Assembly (NCBI GenBank): GCA_018822545.1 | Contig: JAHJKA010000049.1 | Coordinates: forward strand, 19,777 to 83,776 | Source: Pseudomonadota bacterium | GTDB taxonomy: Bacteria; Desulfobacterota; Desulfobulbia; Desulfobulbales; SURF-16 | Direction: 5' to 3' | DNA: 64,000 nucleotides | Part shown: one piece after another, positions 38,447-46,338 of the stretch | Layout of the letters: every line of letters begins with the position of its first letter | Numbering within the stretch: position 1 is the stretch's first letter | The notes under the pieces: model-generated | The model's input: the letters and a program-made list of their open reading frames with translations, nothing else | What the model was told of the DNA's origin: nothing | The model's database searches: none | Program-made: the position numbers and the translations under genes

Positions 38447-39746
38447 TCTGCTCTTTATTCTTCTTCTCACGGCCTCTTCCTGTTTCGGGGCCAGCCTCAT
38501 CGAGCTGCAGAAAAACGCCATTGATAACCGGAAAATCATTGAACAATACCAGGCATATCTTGACAAGAGCAGTAAGGACGTCACCATTGCCAGAAGTAGC
38601 TTTATGCCCAATTTTGACGTGTCCTACTCCACCAACTCCCTGAATGAGAGCAATCCCCAGGAGGCCATCGACAATTCGGTGGCCTATGGTGTTATCACCT
38701 GGAATCTCTTTTCCGGCTTTTATGATTATTACAATATCCGCTCTGCCCGCCTCCTTGAAAAAGCCCAGCTTTACAAGCTGCAATCCGTCAAACAGGATAT
38801 CCAGCTCAACGTTGCCTTGCGTTATCTCGAAATCTTCAATCGCCAAAGCAGCCTTGAGGTCGCCGAAGAATCCCATATCACCCTCAAAAAGCTGCATGAG
38901 GACGCCCAGAACCGCTTCTCGGTTGGCCTTATTGAAAAAAACGAGCTCCTGCGTTTTAAGGTGGATATGAACAATGCTGCTATCGCGGCCAAAAAAGCCC
39001 AGGCAGAACTCTCCAAAAGCTTGCAGCGCCTGGTGTTTGAGACAGATGCACCTATCAGCATGATTGATCTTGATTTCAAGGAGTTCAGCCAGTTACCCGT
39101 CCTTGAGAACCAGGAAAACTATCAGCTCAGCATGCTGACCAAGCGCAGCGAGATCATGGCCCTGGAAGAGCTGGCGAAGGCCGTTACCCTCCAGGTCAAG
39201 GCCGCCTATGCCGGCCGCTACCCTCGCCTGGATGTCAGCGGCAGCTATAGAAAATACGAGAACGACTATCTCACTGGTGACGGCGACTATTACGAAGAAG
39301 AGCTGCGCGGCAAAGCGGTGCTCACCATGACCCTCTTTGACGGTTTTTCCCAACAGGCTGAAGTCAGCAAGGCCAAAAGCGAAAAACGAAGCGTTGCGGC
39401 CCAGCTCCAGGAGTTAAAAAAATCCCTGCACATGGAGCTCACCAACCTCTTTCTCGACTATGACGTAAGCATCGACAATGCCGCTGTCTCCCTGGCCACC
39501 ATCGAGCAGGCCGAAGAAAATTTGCGGATTACCAGATTAAAATACAAGGAAGGTCTTGAAAAGGAGTCTGATCTCCTGGATGCCATCACCAATCTGTCCC
39601 GGGCCAAATATACCTATGTCACGGCCCGCACTGAGGTCTTTGCCAATTATTTCAAGATTACCCGAGCGGTTGAAAATTTCAACACGACACCCATTGAGCT
39701 CGTAGACTCCATGGCCTCAACCAAACAAGAATCTTTTCAACAATGA
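38433..39746 (+). CDS. TolC-family outer membrane efflux protein
   Basis: 437 residues from the ATG at 38433, inside the last codons of the pump gene, with AAAGGAG upstream. A signal peptide (LLFILLLTASSCFG) is followed by two outer-membrane-efflux repeats of coiled-coil helices (about residues 25-215 and 235-420). It has the typical ARSSFMPNFDVSYS and VKAAYAGRYPRLDVSGSY beta segments. It completes the tripartite system with the two preceding genes. The stop overlaps the DUF3786 gene as ATGA. Confidence 0.92.
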   Translation: MKLSSLLFILLLTASSCFGASLIELQKNAIDNRKIIEQYQAYLDKSSKDVTIARSSFMPNFDVSYSTNSLNESNPQEAIDNSVAYGVITWNLFSGFYDYYNIRSARLLEKAQLYKLQSVKQDIQLNVALRYLEIFNRQSSLEVAEESHITLKKLHEDAQNRFSVGLIEKNELLRFKVDMNNAAIAAKKAQAELSKSLQRLVFETDAPISMIDLDFKEFSQLPVLENQENYQLSMLTKRSEIMALEELAKAVTLQVKAAYAGRYPRLDVSGSYRKYENDYLTGDGDYYEEELRGKAVLTMTLFDGFSQQAEVSKAKSEKRSVAAQLQELKKSLHMELTNLFLDYDVSIDNAAVSLATIEQAEENLRITRLKYKEGLEKESDLLDAITNLSRAKYTYVTARTEVFANYFKITRAVENFNTTPIELVDSMASTKQESFQQ

Positions 39747-40546
39747 CCACTTTTAAATCACCCCTGGAACTCTATAAGATCCTGCCTCAGACCAACTGCA
39801 GGCAATGCGGCCTGCCCTCGTGCCTGGCCTTTGCCGCCGAGGTGCTCAAGGGAGGCAAACGTCTTGACTCCTGCCCCCACCTGTCCCCTAATATTCTCGA
39901 CATCCACCAGAGCGACAGAAACAGCCCTACAGTTCTTGAGCAGGAGCTCAACGATTCCATGGATATCCTGCAGGCCCAGGTCGCTGATCTTGATTTCCAG
40001 GAAGCTGCCAAACGTTCAGGGGGTTTGGTGCACAACGGCAAACTGCTCATCAACTGCCTGGGCAACAAGTTTGAAATCAACGACAGGGGCAAGGTCTCCT
40101 CTCTCTGTCATACCAACCCCTGGTTTACCGTGCCTCTGCTCAACTATGTATTAAAAGGCAAAGGGACACCACCATCAGGTGAATGGGTGTCCTTCCGCGA
40201 ATTGCCAGGCGGCAGCGAATGGAACCCCCTCTACCGGCAACGCTGCGAAAAACCCCTCAAGCAGCTGGCCGACAAACACCCTGAGCTTTTTGCCGACCTC
40301 ATTGACATCTTCAGCGGCCGGCAACCACAGCATCATTTTGACGCGGACATCGGCGTCCAGCTCCTGCCCTACCCAAAACTACCGCTGCTCATCTGCTATT
40401 GGCAACCTGAAGAAGATTTGGTCTCCAAACTGCAGATATTTTACGACATCACCGCCGGTGACAACCTACCGACCGAATTCGTATACAGGTTAGGAGCAGG
40501 ACTTGTCCGGATGCTTGAGAAAATCTCGCAGCGCCATACGCTTTAA
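39743..40546 (+). CDS. DUF3786 protein with N-terminal 4Fe-4S motif
   Basis: 267 residues. The N-terminus is an Fe-S module of the type seen in acetyl-CoA decarbonylase/synthase and RnfB: Cys19, Cys22, Cys27 and Cys44 in the pattern NCRQCG-PSC...SCPHL. The rest (about 75-260) matches the DUF3786 fold seen in anaerobes. It is translationally coupled to tolC, which is odd for an efflux operon and suggests a redox or metal-linked role; this is inference. It converges with the sensor kinase gene. Confidence 0.82.
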   Translation: MTTFKSPLELYKILPQTNCRQCGLPSCLAFAAEVLKGGKRLDSCPHLSPNILDIHQSDRNSPTVLEQELNDSMDILQAQVADLDFQEAAKRSGGLVHNGKLLINCLGNKFEINDRGKVSSLCHTNPWFTVPLLNYVLKGKGTPPSGEWVSFRELPGGSEWNPLYRQRCEKPLKQLADKHPELFADLIDIFSGRQPQHHFDADIGVQLLPYPKLPLLICYWQPEEDLVSKLQIFYDITAGDNLPTEFVYRLGAGLVRMLEKISQRHTL

Positions 40547-40573
40547 GGGGAGTTGTTGGAATAAAACTGGGTG

Positions 40574-42031
40574 TTACAATTTTCTTGAGATGGCGAAATA
40601 AAAAGTGACGCCCTTACCTGTCTCTGATTCGCTCCATACCTTGCCGCCATGAAGTTCGGCAATCTCTTTGACTATGGCAAGGCCAAGACCGCTGCCGGAG
40701 ACATTCTGGCTGGTCACTTCACGTGCAAAAAGTTCAAACACCTTTTGACAGGCTTCAGGGTCGAGACAGGCCCCGTCGTTATGCACTGAAAAGATGTGTA
40801 AGAGAGGAGCCTTCTCATAAGCAATGTCAATATGCGCCAAGCCCTCGCCACCATACTTCAAGGCATTATCAACAAAATTGCGAAAAACTCTTAACAGAGC
40901 CAATCTATCGGCAGTGACCTCAGGGATGTTTTCAGGCTCGTGCCACGTAATAGACCTATCATTCAAAGCCTTACTGTGCTCTTGGCGCACCTGGGCAAAA
41001 ATATCTTTGGGATCGAGCACTTCAACGTCAATGGGTTGTTCTTTGGTGGAGATATAGATATTGATCTGCTCAACGAGCTTGGTAATCTGCTCAGCTGAAC
41101 GGATAATCTGCTGACAATAACGACTGCCCTTCTCATCAAACAGATGGCCGTAGTGCTTCTCCAAAAGTTTAGTCAGACCATGGATGGAGACCACGGGATT
41201 TTTCAGATCGTGTGACACGGAGTAGGCAAAGAGCTTTATCTTTTCAAAGCTTTCCTCCAAACTCTGCTGGGTGGTATTTCTTTCGACAAGGCGCCTCTTA
41301 CCATGAACAAAAGAAAAGACTATCACCAGCAGGCCGAGTAACCAGAACAAAATATGACTCAGATAAATAACGCGTAACGCTTTGGCCTCCAGGGCCTGGT
41401 AGGGCGCCATGGAAAAGGAAACGCCCACAGCGCCTCGCACGTCGCCGGCTTTGTACCCCTGGGCCGCATGACACTTGAGACAAAAGGCGTTGGTAATCAT
41501 CGGCCGCATCAGTCTCAACCAGGACTCACCGTCATCGCCCTGAACAATCTCAAAGACCTCTTTTTCACCCTGCTCAAATTTGGCAAGGGCCCTTTTTTCC
41601 CAATCATCCGGGGCATTCTTCTCATTGAGAAGTTTCAGACTGGTGATATGGCCCTTGACCTCATAGAGTTCCTCATACTGCTCCATGATCTGCCGCATCA
41701 TGTAGGCAGGATTAAGCAGGGTAAGCCGTTTGCCGCTGGGGGTGACAATATCACGCTCGGGGATATGACTTAAGGCCGGATTAGGGGGAGTTTCCTTGGT
41801 CTCGGGGACATAAACGCCGCCATGCTTGTTCCCCCAGAGACGAAAGGCTTGATCCTTATTAAAAATGGTTAGCGCCTCTTTCTGAGCGAGCTCCATTGTC
41901 CTGCCCTTCTCCATGTCTACATAGAAATATCCGGACAGAGAACAAAGAAATGACCAACCAAAAACAGCAAGAATCGTAACCCGTTGCACCGACTGCAGGT
42001 CGTTGTTATAGATTTTGTTCCAAATTCCCAT
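40574..42031 (-). CDS. sensor histidine kinase with haem-c Tll0287-like (DUF3365) domain
   Basis: 485 residues from the Met of MGIWNKIY; a TTG 78 bp upstream would extend it. An N-terminal membrane helix is followed by a periplasmic Tll0287-like domain (about residues 40-230) that ends in a covalent haem motif, CLKCH. A second membrane helix follows, then a HisKA domain (SVSHDLKNPV, about residue 275) and a HATPase domain (N box VDNALKYGG, G box GSGLGLAIVKEIAELHGG). It should sense redox state or a gas such as NO or oxygen through haem. No response regulator is adjacent, so it is an orphan kinase. Confidence 0.88.
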   Translation of the reverse strand: MGIWNKIYNNDLQSVQRVTILAVFGWSFLCSLSGYFYVDMEKGRTMELAQKEALTIFNKDQAFRLWGNKHGGVYVPETKETPPNPALSHIPERDIVTPSGKRLTLLNPAYMMRQIMEQYEELYEVKGHITSLKLLNEKNAPDDWEKRALAKFEQGEKEVFEIVQGDDGESWLRLMRPMITNAFCLKCHAAQGYKAGDVRGAVGVSFSMAPYQALEAKALRVIYLSHILFWLLGLLVIVFSFVHGKRRLVERNTTQQSLEESFEKIKLFAYSVSHDLKNPVVSIHGLTKLLEKHYGHLFDEKGSRYCQQIIRSAEQITKLVEQINIYISTKEQPIDVEVLDPKDIFAQVRQEHSKALNDRSITWHEPENIPEVTADRLALLRVFRNFVDNALKYGGEGLAHIDIAYEKAPLLHIFSVHNDGACLDPEACQKVFELFAREVTSQNVSGSGLGLAIVKEIAELHGGKVWSESETGKGVTFYFAISRKL

Positions 42032-42304
42032 GGTCACGTTAGCATCACGACACACAACACATAAATAAAAGACGACAAAGAGAGCAAACGCCTCCGCAAA
42101 AAAGCACAAATATTACAATATCATGAAATTATTGGATATCCAAAGAAAGATAGCAGAAGGTTTCGGAGCAGGGCATGAAGTCCTGCCGACCAGACAAGTC
42201 GTGCCCGTCAAAAGGAAATATCTACCTGCTTAGGGCCACAGACTTAGGACAAGAAACACATCAATCAGCCTGCGGCCTGCGGAAGAAAGCAGCCGAGCTT
42301 GACA

Positions 42305-42523
42305 CTAGCTCTTAATGAGTTTGGCAATCTCGCCCTCTTCAGGGAAGCGGCCCAAGGCCTTTTTCGAAAAGATGTTTTTGCCGTCGACATCCACCTCAAA
42401 AACTCCACCTGAACTGGCAGTCAGTTGCACTCTCGCATCAAAGGCAGCCTGCAATTCGTCTCCCAAACTGGAAGCACGTGGCTTATAGTTTCACTTTGCG
42501 CAGTAGGTTATGATAATTTCCAT
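42305..42523 (-). CDS. SelW/Rdx-family selenoprotein (in-frame TGA = Sec)
   Basis: ATG at 42523 follows AAGGAG nine bases upstream. Codon 11 is TGA (42493-42491); reading it as selenocysteine gives 72 residues ending at TAG. The product opens MEIIITYCAKUNYKPRA, the Rdx/SelW redox motif CxxU, and continues with the family segments SSGGVFEVDVDGKNIFSKK and GRFPEEGEIAKLI. The match to Cys homologues is continuous on both sides of the TGA, so it is not a frameshift or pseudogene. Members are thioredoxin-fold redox proteins of uncertain substrate. A bacterial SECIS-like hairpin starts 12 nt after the TGA. Confidence 0.93.
42457..42478 (-). promoter_or_regulatory. bacterial SECIS element of the SelW-like gene
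   Basis: On the minus strand CGTGCTTCC and GGGAGACG form an 8-bp stem with one bulged G, closing the loop AGTTT. The loop starts 21 nt after the TGA and has G as its second base. Both features meet the known bacterial SECIS rules (loop 16-37 nt downstream, G in the first two loop positions). SelB should bind here. Confidence 0.75.
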
Positions 42524-42715
42524 CGAGCTCTTCTCCTTGAAATTAGACGGGATAAGCAAACAAATTAATCACTTCGCTGCTTGCTCGCCTCTCCATGAAT
42601 ATGCTATTATTTTAACAAATTACTTACAAGCAGAAAAACTGCCACACCATATGAACGTTGAGAAGTCCCCCTTCTTCTCATGGTAACCCATCCTGAAACC
42701 CTTTAAGGAGCACCA

Positions 42716-43081
42716 ATGGCAGCAAAGGAAAAGCAAGAGAAGGTCGGTAGGAAGTTTTTCCGTATCCCCCTGGAAGACCCCCATGATGCTTCTATTACTA
42801 TTAATGGCAAAAAATTTGCGGTGATTAATGTTGCCTCCCATGGCGTTGGCATTTATCTGGAGGACGCCGACACCTTTGATATCGACACAGAACTCACAGA
42901 TGTCGATCTTTCAATTAATGGCACATCTTGCACAGTTAAGGGCCGCATTGCCCATGTAACCCCCGCCAGTATTCATTACCTCTGTGGCATTGAGATAATT
43001 GAGATGACCCAACAGGCAGCGGATATCCTTCAGGGCTTTATTGATCAGCATAACGCCAGCCTTTTTTCCTTTATGCCCTAG
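42716..43081 (+). CDS. PilZ-domain protein
   Basis: 121 residues with the two PilZ c-di-GMP-binding elements in modified form: an N-terminal basic patch (GRKFFRIP) and, about 30 residues later, N-V-A-S-H-G in place of the usual D/N-x-S-x-x-G. The rest is a beta-barrel pattern ending in a helix. A c-di-GMP response is likely, but the imperfect RxxxR makes affinity uncertain. It starts a plus-strand run with the RHH-like and ParA-like genes, 15 and 20 bp apart. Confidence 0.8.
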   Translation: MAAKEKQEKVGRKFFRIPLEDPHDASITINGKKFAVINVASHGVGIYLEDADTFDIDTELTDVDLSINGTSCTVKGRIAHVTPASIHYLCGIEIIEMTQQAADILQGFIDQHNASLFSFMP

Positions 43082-43095
43082 CAGACACCAAACCT

Positions 43096-43536
43096 ATGTC
43101 TTTTGCGCCGGAACGAACAAACATCATTAAAGAAATAATGGCCGACGGCGCTCACTGCGGGGATCCAATACCCGTGATTGATGAGTTAACGCAACTCATC
43201 AGGCTGTACACTCCACAGAATCCTGTCGGCCCGAGCGGACGCAACACAACCCTCTCCTCGCCACTACTGTGCAAACTGCTCCCACCGGATTACAGCAGAA
43301 AAAAAAGCAACTTCCATCTCTCCCATGATGTTACCGAGGGCTTAGAGAACGCAATACGCTTTCTTCGGGATCAACTGCCGCTGGGCTCAAAAATGGAGAT
43401 CACTAAATCAAAAATTGTAGAATACGCCCTTGAACTCCTCCTTGAGGACTTCGACGAATACGGAGTCGACTCTATCCTGGCCCAAAAAATCTTAAAAGAA
43501 TTTCAGGATAAAGGCGATACTAATGAGCTTACTTAA
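43096..43536 (+). CDS. putative ribbon-helix-helix DNA-binding protein paired with ParA
   Basis: 146 residues, family not recognised with certainty. Residues 1-70 look flexible. Residues 75-140 have the pattern of a ribbon-helix-helix domain: a short basic strand (KKSNFHLSHDV), then two amphipathic helices, with SKIVEYALELLLEDF as helix 2. RHH proteins often serve as centromere-binding partners of ParA. It lies between a PilZ gene and a ParA-like gene with 15- and 20-bp gaps, which supports a partition or positioning role (inference). Confidence 0.6.
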   Translation: MSFAPERTNIIKEIMADGAHCGDPIPVIDELTQLIRLYTPQNPVGPSGRNTTLSSPLLCKLLPPDYSRKKSNFHLSHDVTEGLENAIRFLRDQLPLGSKMEITKSKIVEYALELLLEDFDEYGVDSILAQKILKEFQDKGDTNELT

Positions 43537-43556
43537 AGAACGTTGAGAAACAACCC

Positions 43557-44459
43557 ATGATTTTAACCTGCCCGCATTGCTCAAAAGAACACTCCATTGA
43601 CGAGTCCAAAATCCCAGCGGACGTCACCAAGGTACGGTGCAAGTTTTGCAAACAACTTTTCCCCTTTGGTGAGGAAAAAAAGAGTGGCAGCCAGACGCCA
43701 AGGGTACGAAAAATTGCCGTCTCTTTAAGTAAAGGCGGGGTTGGCAAGACCACCACGGCAGTCAACCTGGCCCACGGTCTTTCTCTGGCCGGCTACAAGG
43801 TTCTTCTTATCGACACCGACACCCAGGGCCAATCAGCATTTATGTTGGGGGCAAAACCATCGGCCGGGCTCACGGAACTGGTCACCAATGAACTTGCACC
43901 GGAGGAATGCCTCTTCCAAGCCAGAGAAGATCTCTGGCTGCTCGCCGGCGGCAAATCTCTGGCCGGAGTCAAGAGGGTTATTGATCGTAAGGATTTCGGT
44001 GGAGAGATGACCTTGGCGGAGAAACTTGCTCCCCTTGAAGATCAATTTGACTATGTAATCGTTGACACATCACCGGGCTGGGATCCTCTGATTGTCAACG
44101 TGCTTTTTTATGTCACGGAAATACTCATACCTGTTTCTCTGGAAGTCATGACCTTGCAGGGACTTGTGGAGTTCTTGAAATCAATATCCTCCATCCAGAA
44201 ATATCAACCGGAACTGGGCCTGAAATACATCCTGCCCACCTTTCTCGATAAACGGGTAAAAAGCACCTCCGGCATCCTCCACAAATTGGAAGAACTCTAC
44301 GGCGACCACGTCTGCACGCCTATCCGTTACAACGTCCGACTCACCGAGGCCCCCGCCTATGGCCAGAGCATCTATGAATTCGCCCCAGGCAGTAACGGCG
44401 CCAACGACTACCGTGATCTGATCCGCAAGGTAACGGGCAACCAAAAACTTTTCACCTAA
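43557..44459 (+). CDS. ParA-family ATPase with N-terminal zinc ribbon
   Basis: 300 residues. The first 35 form an MJ0042-type zinc finger (Cys5, Cys8, Cys28, Cys31). The ATPase follows with the deviant Walker A SKGGVGKTTTAVNLA (Lys59 and Lys64), a Walker A' IDTDTQGQS and the Walker B-like YVIVDTSPG. This is the ParA/Soj/MinD group that forms DNA- or membrane-bound ATP dimers. No ParB with a ParB/Srx domain is adjacent; the RHH-like protein upstream is the likely partner. The position away from rRNA, dnaA or gid genes argues against the main chromosomal parAB. Confidence 0.85.
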   Translation: MILTCPHCSKEHSIDESKIPADVTKVRCKFCKQLFPFGEEKKSGSQTPRVRKIAVSLSKGGVGKTTTAVNLAHGLSLAGYKVLLIDTDTQGQSAFMLGAKPSAGLTELVTNELAPEECLFQAREDLWLLAGGKSLAGVKRVIDRKDFGGEMTLAEKLAPLEDQFDYVIVDTSPGWDPLIVNVLFYVTEILIPVSLEVMTLQGLVEFLKSISSIQKYQPELGLKYILPTFLDKRVKSTSGILHKLEELYGDHVCTPIRYNVRLTEAPAYGQSIYEFAPGSNGANDYRDLIRKVTGNQKLFT

Positions 44460-44516
44460 AAAACCAACTGCTTCCGTGCCATTTCCCTTGAGCACATTAC
44501 CAGGGCAAATGCAGAC

Positions 44517-44756
44517 TTACTCCTTGGTTTCCTTGAAGCCTTCCTTCATCCCCCGCCAGACACTTTTGCCGGCCCGCCCTGTTTTTTGAAAGATATCTTT
44601 GGATTCTTTTGCCACCTCTTTTGAGGCCTCTTTGATCTCTTTGTTGACTTCCTGACTCTCTTTATTACTCTCTTTATTCTCTTCCTTGGCCAAGGACAAC
44701 TGCCCAGATAAAACCATTACCAACAAAGAAAAAAATACCACCAGCGCCTTTTTCAT
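44517..44756 (-). CDS. small exported Glu/Lys-rich protein
   Basis: 79 residues. A signal peptide (ALVVFFSLLVMVLSGQLSLA) precedes a highly charged, low-complexity Glu/Lys/Ser helix (about residues 24-58). A short tail, GRAGKSVWRGMKEGFKE, follows. GAGAGGGCA lies upstream of the ATG. I do not recognise a family; similar small periplasmic helix proteins are often stress-induced. Transcribed alone, convergent with the ParA-like gene. Confidence 0.65.
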   Translation of the reverse strand: MKKALVVFFSLLVMVLSGQLSLAKEENKESNKESQEVNKEIKEASKEVAKESKDIFQKTGRAGKSVWRGMKEGFKETKE

Positions 44757-44990
44757 TGCCCTCTCCTTTTTCCCGACTACTAATCTGACAATTACGATAG
44801 ACCCTTCCCCTGTCGTTTCCTATTCCGAGGTGGGGAAAATCACTACAAAGCTCCCTATACCCAAGAAAATTCCAAAAAACAAGCGCTGCCCATGATGCCC
44901 ACGGCAGCAACTCCTGGCAGTAATGTCATTTTTTTGAACTCTTTTTTTATTTTAGGTTATAATGCTAACTTATCAACTATTTAGAATATT

Positions 44991-45920
44991 ATGAAAAGAA
45001 CCTCTCGAAAAGATCTTATCATCCTCGCCAATGCCGGCTCAGAAAGCCTGGGCAAAAAAGTGTCCGTGCTTTTTGGCTGTAGCTTTACGGCCATGGAGAA
45101 AAAAGAGTTTGCCGATGGCGAGATTTACCACGCCTTTCCCACCGATATTACTGGGAAAGATATTGTCATCATAGCGGCAACCCCTGACGACAGCTCTCTG
45201 CTTGAGCTTATTGACATGATTGACGGGTGCCATCACTACATGGCCCACAGCGTCAATGTCATTATCCCCTATCTAGGCTATTCAACAATGGAGCAGGCCA
45301 AACCAGGCATTCAGGAGATTCCGAAAGGCATTACCAGAACCAGGCAGATTTTTCGGGCCAGACCCCATTTTGCCGCCTTTGTCGACCTCCACTCAGAAGC
45401 GGTTCTGCATGCCCATGGGGGCGGCATTCACACCCTGCATCTCCAAACAGACGAGCTTATTGTCGCCAAAATCCGCTCCTTGAATATTGAGAATTTTGTC
45501 CTTGTCTCTCCCGATTATGGCCGCTCAAAATGGGTAGCCCGCCTGGCAGGCCTGCTTGGAGTCGCCCATACTGCTGCCGACAAAGACCGTTACGCCATGG
45601 ACAAGACCATGGTAGGACAGGTGGCAAGTGTAGTCCAGGGTAAAACCGCCATTATTTGCGACGACATGATCCGCACAGGAGGCTCCATTATCCAGACAGC
45701 CGAGCGCTGTCTGGAGGCCGGCGCCACCGATATTATTCTCTTTGCCACCCACCTTGTCCTGGCTGGAGACTGCCGAAAAAGATTTAAACAAATCGGCATC
45801 AATAAAATTATTGGCGCCGACACCTATCCAGGAAGTAAAAGTGATGACCTGCTCGATATTTATACGGTGGCCCCTCTCCTGGAAAGGGCTATCAGCAAAC
45901 AACTCCGAATCGTTGACTGA
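44991..45920 (+). CDS. divergent ribose-phosphate pyrophosphokinase homologue
   Basis: 309 residues with the Prs fold throughout: the PRPP-binding loop CDDMIRTGGSI, the DLHSEAVLHAHGG segment and the flexible-loop DKDRYAMDK. The adenine-binding stretch that follows PYxGY in typical enzymes (ARQDR) is replaced by STMEQA, and the metal/ribose-binding positions differ as well. It may use another nucleotide or have lost activity. A canonical prs is expected elsewhere in the genome. The following PilZ gene starts two bases after its stop. Confidence 0.8.
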   Translation: MKRTSRKDLIILANAGSESLGKKVSVLFGCSFTAMEKKEFADGEIYHAFPTDITGKDIVIIAATPDDSSLLELIDMIDGCHHYMAHSVNVIIPYLGYSTMEQAKPGIQEIPKGITRTRQIFRARPHFAAFVDLHSEAVLHAHGGGIHTLHLQTDELIVAKIRSLNIENFVLVSPDYGRSKWVARLAGLLGVAHTAADKDRYAMDKTMVGQVASVVQGKTAIICDDMIRTGGSIIQTAERCLEAGATDIILFATHLVLAGDCRKRFKQIGINKIIGADTYPGSKSDDLLDIYTVAPLLERAISKQLRIVD

Positions 45921-45922
45921 TC

Positions 45923-46297
45923 ATGACAAAAGATAAGCCAAGAGAAGAACGCTACCCCTGCCACGGCACCGCCAGCCTCTTTCTGGCCGCCGCCATTGAC
46001 CCGACCGCCAGAACAAAAAAACTGCAAGGTCAACTTCTCGACATCTCCTGCAATGGCGCAAGTCTGGCCCTGGCGGAAATCATTACCGACCGCAAGCATC
46101 TGGCCTATGCACCGATGGAGTCTGACCTTCTCAAACTCTATATAGTTCTGAATATCGATGACGAAGAACTCATCATGCCTGTGACAACCACCTGGTTTAA
46201 CAAAAAACTCAGCGAAGAGATTTTGCCTTTCCGGATCGGCATTGAGTTTGTTACCAACCTCACCTCTGAGCAGCTCAAGAAAATCCGCCGCCATTAG
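45923..46297 (+). CDS. PilZ-domain protein
   Basis: 124 residues, starting two bases after the prs-like stop. The opening REERYPCHGTASLFL holds the basic RxxRY element, and DISCNGASL provides the D-x-S-x-x-G motif about 40 residues later, so both c-di-GMP contacts are present. The remainder is a beta barrel with a short C-terminal helix. Likely a cytosolic c-di-GMP receptor; target unknown. Coupling to a PRPP-synthetase-like gene is unusual. Confidence 0.82.
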   Translation: MTKDKPREERYPCHGTASLFLAAAIDPTARTKKLQGQLLDISCNGASLALAEIITDRKHLAYAPMESDLLKLYIVLNIDDEELIMPVTTTWFNKKLSEEILPFRIGIEFVTNLTSEQLKKIRRH

Positions 46298-46338
46298 GAA
46301 TCTTATCTGACTTACCTGAGACATTTTTTCTGCGCCCT

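Noticed and set aside
42305..42523. Nonsense mutation or pseudogene reading of the SelW-like frame
   Set aside because: The TGA falls exactly at the second residue of the redox pair in CxxU, and family-typical residues continue unbroken on both sides with a SECIS hairpin downstream.
43557..44459. Main chromosomal ParA (Soj)
   Set aside because: The N-terminal zinc finger and the lack of ParB, gidAB or rnpA neighbours do not fit the chromosomal parAB locus.
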